This document shows, piece after piece, positions 11,331-21,905 of a stretch of DNA of 64,000 nucleotides (position 1 is its first letter; each line of letters begins with the position of its first letter). Below the pieces are notes generated by a model. The model did no database searches and was not told the DNA's origin. It saw only the letters and a program-made list of their open reading frames with translations. Origin of the DNA: Tretioscincus oriximinensis (lineage: Eukaryota > Chordata > Lepidosauria > Squamata > Gymnophthalmidae); contig JAJVDF010000002.1 in assembly GCA_022410635.1 (NCBI GenBank), forward strand, positions 5,645,492-5,709,491, given 5' to 3'. Both the position numbers and the translations under genes were made by a program.

Positions 11331-11920
11331 TATCTGAAAGTAGGAACAGAGATGACAAGTTGTAAAAAGAAAAAAAACCCACAGATTTAAGTATTATTCC
11401 AAAGAAAATATCTTCCCGAATCATTACTAAAAGTCCCATTCAGTTGCCACTGATCTGAAACACACATCAGGGTCTTTCATTGATGCAAAACATGTGAAAA
11501 TCATGTGCACCAGCTCTTATGTATGGTCATTTCTGCTTTTCAGTGGCATGCACCTGGCTTATCCAGACACATAGGGCATTTCTACACTAGTGATGTGGTG
11601 GAACTGGGGCCTTCCACGTCATAGTCTTTGCACTAGAATATAATTTGGAATAAGATTCAGTGCATAAAAAGCATATATCCTCAAGCTACGCTCACCTGTA
11701 TGCTCATTCTTAAATATTATAGATTACATATTGTGGTTTATTTTTTTCCAAACACTTACCCTTTTCAAATTTTACTAATTTTTAAACTTCCCATATATTG
11801 TTTCTTCATTAAAAAGGCAATTAAGAAATAGTATGATATAAACAGGTAAATAAAGGCTAATAAAAGTAAATAAATGACATTTCAGTACCTGTTTCTTAAC
11901 ATGAACTTTCAACATCATGA
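11331..11920. other. No gene seen; unassigned DNA
   Basis: No recognisable element or coding region. Confidence 0.45.
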
Positions 11921-11924
11921 TTCT

Positions 11925-12150
11925 TTCGCAATGTGTGTTGATGGACTTTTCGCCATGCTTGGTTATGCATCAGTAATAAAGGTGAAGGGAGGCATAATCA
12001 GCTAATCAGCCCTTCTCAAGCCTTGTGTGATTCTTTGTTAACAGGAGAAGGCAGGATCTTGTGTGAAGAGAGACGCTATGCAGATTCTCATAGCATTCTA
12101 CTTCCCGCTTAGTCAGGTGGTTAGTGAGAGCAGAAGACAAAATTGCTACT
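11925..12150 (+). repeat. Unclassified repeat family P
   Basis: The motifs 'catgcttggttatgcatcag', 'taataaaggtgaa', 'gttaacaggagaaggcagga' and 'gattctcat' recur in part at 45440-45590 and 61262-61395. There is no ORF. A non-autonomous DNA element is one possibility. Confidence 0.45.
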
Positions 12151-12164
12151 GAGCTTGTCTCAGA

Positions 12165-12640
12165 ACTTCAGTTCGTCGTCAGCTCCTCTGCCAACATGGA
12201 TTGAAATTCTTTCTCTTTGGTTTGCAAAAGGAACAAATTACATACGCCATGGGCTTGTGATGGGGTAATTTGTGTCATCCGTTTAGGGTTAGGTTTAAAA
12301 AATGATAAAAACAGATTAAAATAGAGCAATTCAAAATTACAACACTCTAAAAATGCAGCAGTGCTTTCAAGGAGCAAGGAAATTTGGCACAGCCAAAGGC
12401 GAGGGTGAACAGCTTTCTCTTCACTAGGCATCTGAATGTGTATAGTGTAGATGGCTGGTGTACCTCAGAGGGGAGAGAATTCCACAACTTGGGGGCTATC
12501 ACAGAAAAGGCCATCCCACATATCCACACACCCTCGATGAATGAAGGAGGTGGGACTGTCAGGAGAGCCACATCAGAAGATTTTAGGGTGCAGGCAGATA
12601 TGTATAGGAGGAGGTGCTCCTTCGAATATTTTCGGCCCAA
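12165..12640 (-). mobile_element. L2/CR1-like LINE C-terminal fragment and 3' part
   Basis: The minus-strand frame from 12640 contains FSVIAPKLWNSLPSEVHQ followed by YTFRCLVKRKLF. This 'APxLWNSLP...F...LKxxLF' pattern is typical of the extreme C terminus of L2/CR1-related LINE polymerases. About 97 codons remain open, and sequence left of 12347 is probably its 3' UTR. The same motif block occurs at 39545-39716 and 46262-46490, both minus strand. The open frames on the plus strand here are shadows. Confidence 0.7.
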
Positions 12641-12742
12641 GCTATTTAAGACCTTTTAAACCGTTGTGTGCACACAGCCAAAGATGCATTTCTTTAACAT
12701 GGCCTTTGGTTGAAGAAACAGCTTTTGCTGTTTCTTCAAGAA

Positions 12743-12857
12743 GATTTTGCTGCCTTCTGTCCCAGACTGCCCAGGTGCATTTGGTGGGCCTCTGTGTGAG
12801 ACAGAATGCTGGACTAGATGGGCTGCGGACCATTTCAGCATGGCTTTTCTTATGTTC
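12743..12857 (+). mobile_element. CR1 3' tail fragment (TTATGTTC subfamily)
   Basis: Carries 'cagactgcccaggtgcattt', 'ggtgggcctctgtgtgagac' and 'ctggactagatgggctg', and ends 'ttcttatgttc'. It lies next to the minus-strand LINE tail but belongs to another family. Confidence 0.85.
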
Positions 12858-12865
12858 ACTTTCAG

Positions 12866-13009
12866 AGAAAGTTTTAAAATGCTATTTTTGTATTCATGTT
12901 ATTGTTAACCTCCCTGAGATCATTGGGTAAATAATAATAGCAACAACAGTAGTAATAATGATAATGATAATAACGATAATAACGATAATGATAATAATGA
13001 TAATAATGA
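12866..13009 (+). repeat. LINE/SINE tail leading into an (AAT/GAT)n microsatellite
   Basis: 'ttgttaacctccctgagatc' and 'attgggtaaataataat' form a LINE/SINE 3' tail. The terminal A-rich run has expanded into mixed AAT, GAT and ACG triplets up to 13009. Confidence 0.7.
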
Positions 13010-13400
13010 ATCATCTATGTGAGGAATTAAAGAGGCAAAGAAAGCTGTTTTGTTTTTGTTTTTTAGGAAAGGGGGGGAATCACAAGTATTCATCCTCCTG
13101 CTGTTTCACTGATAGCCATTAATGTGTTTTAAAGTCTTCCAGATTGGTCTTGAGAAATCCGTTATCTTGCTCCTTGTCTCAGCAGAAAAACCCACAGGAG
13201 CTATTTACAGTGATCTAAGTTAATAAGCTGTAAACTGAGGGTTTGTTTTGTTTTACTTTTTAAGGAAAAGAGAAAAGCTGTGTAAACCTTTACAAAATAG
13301 TTGCCCTGGATATACAAAAGTCAATTATTTGTAAAGACACCAAAGGAGGAATCTAGTGGAATTATGTTTTTGATTTTGTTCAATAAAAGACTTCAGCTGT
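13010..13400. other. No gene seen; unassigned DNA
   Basis: No recognised element apart from short T-rich and G-rich runs near 13050-13080. Confidence 0.45.
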
Positions 13401-13404
13401 ATAC

Positions 13405-13540
13405 ACACAGCACTTGTTTGTTCTGGAAATTTCTGATGATCCAGTTTAACGGTTTACTGATTTTAATGTACCTTGTTCATATCTTTAAAATATATTAAAG
13501 GTTTTGTCATGATTTTTTTTATTGTGTAACACACTCTCCC
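13405..13540 (+). repeat. Unclassified repeat family S, copy 2
   Basis: Parallels 9955-10115: 'tgtttgttctggaa', 'cagtttaacggttta', 'ttttaatgtaccttgttcat' and 'gtaacacactctccca'. It ends exactly where the AAT array begins. Confidence 0.6.
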
Positions 13541-13645
<105 letters not shown>

Positions 13646-16225
13646 GTAAATTGTTATCAAGACGAAGTATAACAGCCCTTCTTCTGCCGGCTGTCAGTCT
13701 GCTGTCAATAGCAGATTTTTTAGCGTCTTTCTTAGGCTACATCCCCACCTTATGGTTTTCCCCACTTACAAAAAGGGATGGTTGGGCACTCATCCCCATC
13801 TTACCTTGCCTGCTGCATTAGTTCAATTAGCAATGCCTTCGAATGATGCCCCCTCCCCACAGAAGGCATTGCTGTACGTTCCTAATTACAATCCCCAGCA
13901 TTCTCTGGGATCCTGCATACAATTCCAAGGCATTCTCTGCTGGCCAAAAGGCAATCAGCTTTTTACAATTTGCATATTCAAGCTCTGGAGGAAGATTTCT
14001 TTTGGACTTTACAAAATGAAGGCTGCTAAATTGAATAAAATGTGGAGCCTATTTACTACACAGCAAAGACTTTTGTAGTGCATGGAACACTGGACACGTG
14101 GGGCAGACAGAAGTTAAAATCGCCTCCAAAGTGCAGAATATCAGGCGGGGGGATTGGGCCTTAGTGTATGATGGGGAAAAATCAAATCTTTTTAAGAGAA
14201 CCAATATGGATGAAATATTGTTGCGCAATGAAAAAAGAATTCCACAAACTCCTCAGCTATGAATAAAATCTTGACCAATTTGATCGTCCTGAGATTTGCT
14301 GGATTACTGGAAAATAAAATCCTACTTTGATTCCTGTGGCTCAACTAGCAAAATCACTGTTAACAACCATACTAACATGAAAGGATGGGAGTTCAAAACA
14401 CACAAACACACCCATAGGGTAGAACTCTAGAGTGTGTTAAGGTGTCTGATGAGCTGCAAGTTGGCATGTTGGGCTCAGGGTAAGTTGGACTCATGAGCCT
14501 TGATTCACAGCCACCCAAGAGAAGGGGAAATCTGACTTCAAACCTGGGCAGATGGGATTCCATATAGCCTTTTTAGGCCATCCATCTAGGAGAAGGAAAC
14601 TTCAATTTAACGCCTATGATTCAAGGATCTCACTATTACTGTCAAAGCTAGATAAGCCATGAGAGAAAAACTCCACAGCACAAGCTTGAAGAACAAATCC
14701 AAAGTAAGTGGACAACCCCTTCATAAGAATCTTCATTCGTGAATCTAAGCTAAAAAAGAAAGCCTTACTTTGAAGTGCATAGAAAAAATGAAAGACTCAC
14801 ATTCAACAAAAGAAAAACAAACAAAAACACTCTCATCAAATAGAGAAAAAAAGGAGATCCAGACTCTGTAGGAGGTAGACCAGAAAAAGGACGTAGCAAT
14901 TGACTTAAGGGTCACAAGTTAAAACCAAAAACAGTGGTGGTCTAACAAAGTGGAAATAAAAGATAGGGGTTGCAGAGAATCCTCTTTTTCTTTTATGGCC
15001 GGATTTCATTTAAAAATAACCAACTTTCAGTCATGGCTTCTCAGGTCTGACGTCTTGAAACGCATTTAGATTGATGCAGCCGGAGCCTGGAGTTCTCTTG
15101 CTGAGTAAACAGTCAAGTGTTCTTAATAGGAATTGCCGTTTCTTGACATCTGTTGGGGAAAAGGGAATGGCGAAACAACCATTTAGATTGAGATTGGTTT
15201 TGTTAAATGCATTTAAATTCCAAGATTAGTAGTGTTTTCTTCTTTTTCAATTAGCATTTACTTGCAGAAAGGTTACAGATGAAGGGGTTGAACAAGAGCT
15301 CTTGCGGGAGGGTGAGTTCCCAGGGCAGTTCAGAAGGTACTAAAACCACACATGGAGGACTGGCGGAGGACTTTAGAAAACTTAACAAATGTGCGTGCCA
15401 AAGCAACGCCACTGAAAATAGCTACAATGTGAAAAGTTCACTTTTCTTCTCCTTCTAAAAGCTGGGTTAACTCCTATTGGATTTTCCTCCACCCGCGTGC
15501 CAGTGTTTTTCACAAACAAATTCCAAGTGCATTTCAGTCTTTATTTGTATTGTTGCAAGTAGGAGTGTTGTAAAATCTAAATAAAAAAAATAAAAATAAA
15601 AAACCAATCAGAGAACCTGGTCATCATTTGTACAAGTAGACATCATTTTAAGCTAAATGGGACTTCTGGATTATGGTCACATTGCCACATAATGAGCTGT
15701 TTTTTATTGCATGGTCATTGCATGCTAAACTGTATGCTGCATAAAATCACGCGCTGAAATCTAAGCCTTCTGCCGAACTTGCTGACAAGGGTTCATATAA
15801 TCAAAACTATGGTCTTCCCGCTAGCAAGGTGAGAGTTGAACCATCAGAAAGGGGAGTACTGGAGAAAGACATTTGAATGTTCCTTGGGATGAAAATAGAT
15901 CAAGTCAACCAATACTAATGGAAATCAACCCTGTCTGCTCAAAGGAAGGAGAAATATTGAATCTTAAAGAACTTACATAACGGGAAGGTAGGGATCACTA
16001 CAAAGGCTCCAGAAAGAAAATGTTCAGTTGTTTTGCTTTGTTTGTTTCCGATTCTGAAAGTTGATTGAAGATAGGAAATCAAAAGGGAGATTTCAATTCA
16101 ATCAATGGTATCTTCAACAGATAGGGCCACAGGGGTTGGGGGGGGAGGAATATTTAGAATTCTGCTACGATCCATCTTCTCTGGCCATATGGACACTTGT
16201 GTCCTAAGTAGTTCTCAGTGTCTTG
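13646..16225. other. No gene seen; long unassigned stretch
   Basis: No confident coding region or classified element. A short stretch near 14705-14760 ('cccttcataagaatcttcat', 'gaatctaagct') resembles the 3' end of repeat family U (25625-25945, 52798-53085). The 99- and 108-codon frames at 13522-14078 start in or near the AAT array and have no domain. Confidence 0.45.
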
Positions 16226-16227
16226 GA

Positions 16228-16482
16228 AATTTCTATGCAATGCTCATCCCAGCAATCTGGTGTACTGCTTAAAGTGTCAGACTATTATCTGGATGTCTCC
16301 TAGTTCGATTCTACAAAAAAACCAGCTAGGTGACCTTGGGCTTGTCACAGTTCTTTGGAGCCCCCTCAGCCCCACCTACTTCACAAGGTGTATGTTGTGA
16401 TGAGGAGAACAAAAGGCTATGTAAAACAATTTGATTCCCTTTGGGTTGAGAAAAGTGGGGTATGAAAACCAATTCCTCCTCT
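16228..16482 (+). mobile_element. tRNA-derived SINE (family B)
   Basis: Head 'aatctggtgtactgcttaaa', B-box-like 'ctagttcgattct', then 'ctaggtgaccttgggcttgt', 'cagccccacctacttcac' and 'ggttgagaaaagtggggtat', ending in a CTC/TTC-rich tail. This is one of the most complete copies. Confidence 0.85.
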
Positions 16483-17555
16483 TCTGCAAGGCTTCCGATC
16501 ACTCATGTCAGCCCAAGACTTGAAACAACAATTAGATCACAGTTGATTGCTTGTCTGAAGACATTTCATGGCTGTTTCCTAAACAGAGCCATACTTCCTA
16601 GCCTGTTCAATATGATCTGTGAGAGATCCTTTGAAGAATCACCTCATGAAACGTCTAGCCCTGGGATTCCACTCTTGAGTGCCAGGTGGTGACAGCTTCC
16701 AGGCTTTTAGCTGCAGGGCTGGGAAATTTGCTATTGGTTTATCTTACACAAGATCATATTCTTAATTTGCCTGGGATTTCAGCAGTTCCTTCCAACCTCC
16801 CATGGCAAACTGTGATGTTAGATTCTACTTCCCCATGAGGACAATAGACAAGTGGCATTAGGTAGCAGTGGAATGTATATTTGTATGCAGAGAAGGATAA
16901 TCTTCAAATTAGCAGTCACTCACCTAAGGTGAGAGATATATCTCATTTGCTCTTAATTGCACTAATGCAGACTTGTGAACAATGATTCCTGAAGTCTCAA
17001 TCTGCATGGTATTTTGATTGAGACTCTATCCAGACTGTGCTTAAAATCTGGAGTTATTTTAGGATAATATTGGGATTGTCATAGCTTTGTAAGGCAATCC
17101 CAGCATAACGCTGGGATATAGGTGAAGTTCTGCGAAGAGAAAGGCAATAGGTGTAAGGCAATTTATAGGTGAAGTCCTGAGAAAACCAACTTTCAATCTG
17201 AATTTTCCCTGATTTGTGATATGGCTAGTTTGTGTGAATAGTTGCTTTTGGAATCCAGAAAGTGGTAATGGCCATTGCACAAAAATAGCACTGAAACAGG
17301 ACTGAAAATGTCCACTGCAAAAGCATGGTGCTCACCAAAATGAGCAAAATGTCATCAAAATGCCTGGAAATGCTTCTTCCCCACCACAGGAGCAAATGCA
17401 GAGAATGGTAAGGGCAGGATTCCAGTTATGAGTTTCAAATAAAGTCTTGCATTTTCCTCTTCCCATCTGAAGGGAGACTGAATTTACATTATAATCACAA
17501 GATGTGCTCAGAGTAAGATAATGGGTTATGCCAAGTACATCATAGTTCATCTCAA
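16483..17555. other. No gene seen; unassigned DNA
   Basis: No recognised element. A small stem with 8-bp arms and a 5-base loop lies at 17097-17117. Open frames at 16462-16692 and 17059-17280 have no motif. Confidence 0.45.
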
Positions 17556-17559
17556 GGTA

Positions 17560-17690
17560 GTTGTACACTCCATGGCATCTGAAGAACTAAATCTGTTTAT
17601 GAAAGCTCATACTATTCACATTTTCTGGTTAATCTTTAAAGTGCTATCAGATCCCCTTTCTAGAAATGTTGATCCAGCCTATCATAGTTC
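17560..17690 (-). repeat. Dispersed repeat family T
   Basis: Reads 'atctgaagaac..ctgtttatgaaagctcat' followed by 'ttctggttaatctttaaagt'. This is the reverse of the block at 63893-64000 ('gcactttgagactaac..gcataagctttcgta'). Confidence 0.6.
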
Positions 17691-17699
17691 TTTGAATTT

Positions 17700-18044
17700 T
17701 ATATCAGAGTCAGTTAGGAAATGTGGATAACAACCAAGAGTTTAGTTTCCTACTTTCATAATTTCTTAGGTTAACCAGTCTTGGTGCCTATCATGCTCTT
17801 TTATCTTTTCTTTTCATTAATTACATTCAGAGTTATGGGTGGCCAAGAGAAGACAACAAATTTATATTTAAAATGTTTTACTTATTTATATTGGTGGGCT
17901 AAGGAGAAACAGGCACTGTGAGACTATAAATAGTAATAATTGAACATTTATTAAAATCAATTACATATGTCTTCAAGTATAATAAAAGAACCATCACTTG
18001 ATGTTGGATCATAGAACAAATTGGATCATAGAACGACATTGGAA
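17700..18044. other. No gene seen; left flank of the Ngaro-like element
   Basis: AT-rich sequence with no recognised element. It contrasts with the GC-rich DNA that starts at about 18045. The exact element boundary is not defined by eye. Confidence 0.4.
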
Positions 18045-18638
18045 TTATAAAAGGCCATGGTATGAGGTAGGAGTGTGTAAGGAAGCGCATCTGGCTGACA
18101 GTCCCACACAGCCCCGCATTGGGGTGCTCCAGGGACCAATGCCATTCACCCTTTGAATGGCCACATCCGCTGCTCGCTTCCCGCGAGCCCCGCCTGGCCC
18201 TCCCGGCACCAGATGGGTAACACCCAACTTGCTCACATGCCAACTCTGCCCAGCCCTTGCTTAAGGCAGTCACCAGCTGGCACCTCCGTGAGCTCCGCCC
18301 AGCCCATGCTGAGGTGGACCAAACGAGGATCAAGGAGGTTTTTTCGGGGCTCTCAAGACGGCAGCCTATATTGAAGCACCCCCTCCCTAATTCAGGATCA
18401 CGATTGGCTTCCTTTCCTGCCTTAGGCAAGCCATGTGACGCTGAACCCCTTTAAAGGGGCCCTCACCAAATTTCTGAGATAGTTAAGGGAAATCTGTCCA
18501 CCAATTAAAACTATCTCATCCGGCCAGCCGAGATGCGCTACTGCCACAAGAGCAGCAAACGGCTGCTCCCGCCACACACTCCTGGCCCATTCCAGCCCCA
18601 TCCTAGCCCAATGCCCAATTCATAAGAGCGTTCCAAAC

Positions 18639-19185
18639 TTACTTTATCCAAGCCTCATTGCTCTTATCAGATAAGTGTACACCATCTGAACAAAACATTT
18701 GCACCACTCCCCTGCGTAATGAGCTGTGCTCGATAACTACAGCACCTTGCTCAAGTACCCAGCGAGAAACCTCGGCATTTACCCGGCGTCGAACTCTCTC
18801 GACTGCCCACACATTGCGAGCTCCTCTCCAATTAAGGCGAGTTAATAAGGCNGACCAAAACAGTTTAAGATAAGGAAATAAATGCAATAAAATATTTAGA
18901 TCATGTAAAATCAGACCCACAAGTTCGGTTCGTTTGGAAGCTGGGATGTCATTCTCGCCCAGCTGAATTACAAGCGCATCAGGTACTCCTAGGCGATGAA
19001 TTGCATCAATAGTTACAGGACACAAATCTGCCCAACGCATTCCCCGCTGCCCGATCCATTCCAGATGAAGTGAATGTGGCAAATCGCAGGGAGCTGGACC
19101 AGCAAGATGTTGTGGCGTACCGACTGGCTCAATACACTAAGCTGTGTCCTAGCAGCCACACCCGCCGAGGAGTACCTACAACAAA
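18639..19185 (-). pseudogene. SGNH-hydrolase-like ORF of the Ngaro element (broken)
   Basis: The open part (19082 down to 18639, 147 codons) has GEND at residues 42-45, matching SGNH block III (GxND), and DGVH at 133-136, matching block V (DxxH). Upstream, in another frame near 19115-19170, sits WLLGHSLVY, a block I with GHS in place of GDS. There the next codon is TGA, where a Trp would fit. So the gene needs one stop changed and one frameshift between blocks I and II, and is dead as it stands. SGNH hydrolases are esterases or lipases of the GDSL family. The role of this ORF in Ngaro elements is not known. It lies directly downstream of the recombinase ORF. Confidence 0.75.
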
Positions 19186-19199
19186 AGGAAAGAAAATCA

Positions 19200-20177
19200 C
19201 TATAAGGACTCTGGTCGTATGTAAGATTGATAAACCCTTGATCTCCAGCGCCCAATGGCCTGAATACCACCAGCTTGAATATTGAAACTGGCTGCAGTAG
19301 TGGCAGCTCCTATCCTAAATGAGTGCAAACCAAACTCTGCAGGTGGCAGGCCCAAACGGGACAACGCCAACCTAAGCACACTAACTGCCTGATACCGAGA
19401 CAAAAAGGATCCATCTTGATGTAGTAGAAGGGGGCCTGCAATTCTTGGGCAGCACATAGAAAAATGTCTTGTATCTCTAAGCGGACAAGGGCTTGGACCG
19501 CTTGAAGCATTAAGCTGAATGACCGCACCTGCGTTGGCCTGGTCAGTCTTGGACTTCCTAAGAAAGATATAGAGCTTATTCGCATCCCAAGACACATCTG
19601 AAACCAAGACAGTAGCCGCACCACTAACCCGGGCATTAGAAACCACATCCCCTGGGCGAAAAGCCCCCAAAATCAATAAAGAAAATGTTGCCCTGAAGAG
19701 AGCCTGTTCATAAATTGATGGGCATACTCCTGGCAATTGCATGAGTAACTGATCCAAAACTTGGTATGTTATGGGANGCCTGCTATCCCTGTGAGGCGGA
19801 TCAGTACGAGCCCAACCCACCAGAGCCCGCCTAGCTAAAAAGGAAGCACAAGCCTCCGGACAACCTAGACAACGAGCAAAGAATTGAAAGGCTGCTAGAT
19901 GCAAACTAATGGTCCTAGGGGCAGTTCCTGATGCACGCAGCTGCACCAAGTACAGGAGCAGAGTGCGTTCCACAAAGATACCTCGACAAGGTTCTGATAC
20001 ATTCCACGCGAATTGTAAAAATGCCCCAAAGGCCCTACTATAGCTGGCTTGAGTTGATGCAGACAACGATCCCCACACTCCATTCGAAATCAACTCCTCC
20101 CAAGGTCCCATAGACGCTGGGGAAATTCCTCCGGCTGTGGATGAGCATCGGCCGCGAGCTGATGGAACCGCTCCCAC
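19200..20177 (-). CDS. Tyrosine recombinase of the Ngaro element
   Basis: A single 325-codon frame with no stop, containing one ambiguous base (residue 134). The N-terminal half (about 25-125) looks like the helical core-binding domain. The catalytic domain has Arg174 in RPGDVV, a basic Lys in RKSKTDQ (205-212), H285-x-x-R288 in LHSFRIG, and the C-terminal GRWRSRVYQSYIR with Tyr316 (or Tyr319) as nucleophile. The R-H-R-Y set is therefore complete. The protein would integrate a circular DNA copy by strand exchange, in place of a DDE integrase. The ATG at 20177 lies inside the end of the RNase H frame, overlapping it by about 88 bases in another frame, as is common in this element group. It ends 'CCAGAGTCCTTATAG' just before a pyrimidine tract. 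Confidence 0.85.
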   Translation of the reverse strand: MGAVPSARGRCSSTAGGISPASMGPWEELISNGVWGSLSASTQASYSRAFGAFLQFAWNVSEPCRGIFVERTLLLYLVQLRASGTAPRTISLHLAAFQFFARCLGCPEACASFLARRALVGWARTDPPHRDSRXPITYQVLDQLLMQLPGVCPSIYEQALFRATFSLLILGAFRPGDVVSNARVSGAATVLVSDVSWDANKLYIFLRKSKTDQANAGAVIQLNASSGPSPCPLRDTRHFSMCCPRIAGPLLLHQDGSFLSRYQAVSVLRLALSRLGLPPAEFGLHSFRIGAATTAASFNIQAGGIQAIGRWRSRVYQSYIRPESL

Positions 20178-20885
20178 TGCTGCCGGGACAGCGCATCAGC
20201 GATGACATTATCCAAGCCAGAAACATGTGAAGACATAAAGAAGATATTATACATTAAACAGAGCAACACAAATTCTCTTACCAACCTCATGACTCGAACT
20301 GACTTTGAAGATTGTTTGTTGATGATCCTTACCACTGCCGCGTTGTCACACAAAATTTTATATATTTATTTTGAAACGTGTCCTTACATAAACTAACAGC
20401 CACTAAAATTGGAAAAAACTCCAAAAATGATAAATCTCTACATATCCCCGAGGCCAGCCAGTCTTCTGGCCAAGTCTGGGCGCACCAACGACCTTGAAAA
20501 TAAACACCAAATCCAGTCCCCCCCCCCCCCTGCTGCATCTGAATAAACTTGCAGCTCCTGTGTCAGTGACAATGGCGAACGCCAAATGGAAATGCCATGG
20601 AAATGCTGTAAGAATGTTTGCCACACCTGTAAATCTTGTTTCATGGCATTGGTGACTCTAATTCTATGATGGAGAGCCCTCACCCCTTTAGTGGCATATG
20701 TCAAGCGTGCACAAAAGGCCCTACCGGGTCTAACTACTCTGCACGTGAAATTCAAGTGACCCAAAAGAACCTGAATTTCGTGCGACGTTGCTTTACGTTT
20801 ATGCAACATCTGGACCAATAACAAGGACACTTTGTCCAATTTATCTAAAGGAAGTCTAGACTCGCCTTTTATCAAATCTAACGTA
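20090..20885 (-). pseudogene. RT thumb and RNase H domains of the Ngaro element (frameshifted, 5'-truncated)
   Basis: From about 20885 the frame enters at the end of the RT (SRLPLDKLDKV, typical of the thumb after the palm). It runs to VYSDAA, the first Asp of RNase H. A run of 13 C on the plus strand (20518-20530) then shifts the frame. The next segment (20538-20329) carries LEFFPILVAV with the RNase H Glu. A second, compensating shift near 20345 returns to the first frame at CDNAAVV (third acidic residue) and ends in ADALSR, the usual end of the domain in DIRS-like elements. Fingers and palm, including the YxDD site, are absent. No function is expected. Confidence 0.75.
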
Positions 20886-20889
20886 AGAC

Positions 20890-21024
20890 ACGCTTATATA
20901 CTAGCGCAGACGGCGCAATCGTTCCAAAGGTTAATTTAACCCCGGAAGCACAAACGACGCACCGGCTGCCTCCCAGCCGTTCTCGTCGCCCCCAATTCCT
21001 GGACGCCTTACACGCNTTTCCAGG
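20890..21024. other. GC-rich stretch of unknown origin at the break of the Ngaro element
   Basis: Contains 'cccggaagcacaaacgac', 'ctcccagccgttctcgtcg' and several CpG. It differs in composition from the AT-rich flank. It does not continue the RT frame and may be a displaced part of the same element. Confidence 0.35.
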
Positions 21025-21098
21025 CATTTGTTGTGATCCATCCTGGACATTTTTGATGAAGGGTGGACTATAAATTCTTAAATAAAATAAGTAATGAA
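21025..21098 (+). mobile_element. LINE/SINE 3' tail fragment
   Basis: 'gatgaagggtggactataaa' followed by an AAAT-rich end, the tail type seen at 25040-25115 and 37968-38045. Confidence 0.55.
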
Positions 21099-21438
21099 TT
21101 TTCCATGCCAACTTGGCAAAAATCAGAACAGAACAAGTGCTTCATATCCTGTTGTTGCAATCCCCCAAATTTTGTTTATTAGTTGAATTGCATTTTACAC
21201 AATGTTGACAGTAGTTGTTAGCATCAACAGATAGACCAAAAATTAGGTATCTTTAATTGTGTATATTTAATTGGGTATCTTTGAATTCTCAATTATTTTT
21301 CAATATTATATCCTACCAAAGAGGCATTTGTTGCATGATATAGGTTTCAAAGTAGGCCACCCAATTTACTCACAGGACACTTCTCAGGGATCCCAACTGA
21401 ATGTAATTTTGTTGTAAACTTTGAAACATTTGATGTCT
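21099..21438. other. No gene seen; unassigned DNA
   Basis: AT-rich sequence without a recognised element. Confidence 0.4.
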
Positions 21439-21905
21439 TCATAGAATCATAGAATCATAGAATCATAGAGTCGGAAGGGACCTCCAGGGTCATCGGGTCC
21501 AACCCCCTGATCGATGCAGGATTCATTAAACCATCCCAGACANATGACTGTCCAGTCTCTGTTTGAAAACTTCCAGGGAAGGCCAACTCACCACCCCCTG
21601 TGGCAAACTGTTCCATTGATTTATCACCCTGACTGTTAGAAAGTTTTTTCTGATATCTAATCTAAATCTACTCCCTTGCAGTTTAATTCCATTGTTTCTA
21701 GTCTTTCCATGTGCTAATGAGAACAATGTTGATCCCTCTGCTCTGTGACAGCCCTTCAGATATTTGTAGGCAGCCATCAAATCTCCTCTCAGTCTTCTCT
21801 TTTGCAGACTAAACATCCCTAGATCCTTTAACCGTTCCTCATAGGACATGGTTTCCAGACCACTCACCATCCTTGTAACTCTCTTTTGTGCTAAGCTCTT
21901 TTCAG
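21439..21905 (-). mobile_element. CR1 LINE 3' part (ATTCTATG-tailed subfamily)
   Basis: On the plus strand the left end is a tandem 'agaatcat' array followed by 'gagtcggaagggacctccag', the reverse complement of a classic CR1 3' end. The minus-strand frame (128 codons, from 21912) reads RVTRMVSGLETMSYEERLKD, then FSLQKRRLRGDLMAAYKYLK and NQWNSLPQGVV. These belong to the C-terminal end of the CR1 reverse-transcriptase ORF. It is the same subfamily as 37105-37858, 60828-61124 and 62008-62745. 5'-truncated. Confidence 0.9.

Larger units (their letters stand above)
18045..20890 (-). mobile_element. Ngaro-type tyrosine-recombinase retrotransposon, 5'-truncated
   Basis: The minus strand carries, in order, the RT thumb (from 20885), RNase H, a tyrosine recombinase and an SGNH hydrolase, followed by a GC-rich 3' region (18045-18640). 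RT-RNase H followed by a recombinase instead of an integrase defines the DIRS-like order. The added SGNH hydrolase downstream is a trait of Ngaro elements in animals. The gag and most of the RT are missing, and the right end stops abruptly near 20885. The split direct repeats expected at a Ngaro 3' end were looked for in 18045-18640 and not found by eye. Base composition is distinctly more GC-rich than the neighbours, suggesting a younger insertion or one from a different compositional source. Confidence 0.8.

Noticed and set aside
12384..12930. 91- and 129-codon plus-strand open frames
   Set aside because: They lie opposite the L2/CR1-like polymerase end and across a CR1 tail; the minus frame carries the recognisable motif.
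17899..18454. 176-codon minus frame and overlapping plus frames at the left end of the Ngaro element
   Set aside because: GC-rich 3' region of the retrotransposon; several frames on both strands are open for compositional reasons and none has a domain.
18045..18640. Split direct repeats (B1-A2-B2) at the Ngaro 3' end
   Set aside because: No convincing internal duplication could be seen by eye; a dot plot is needed.
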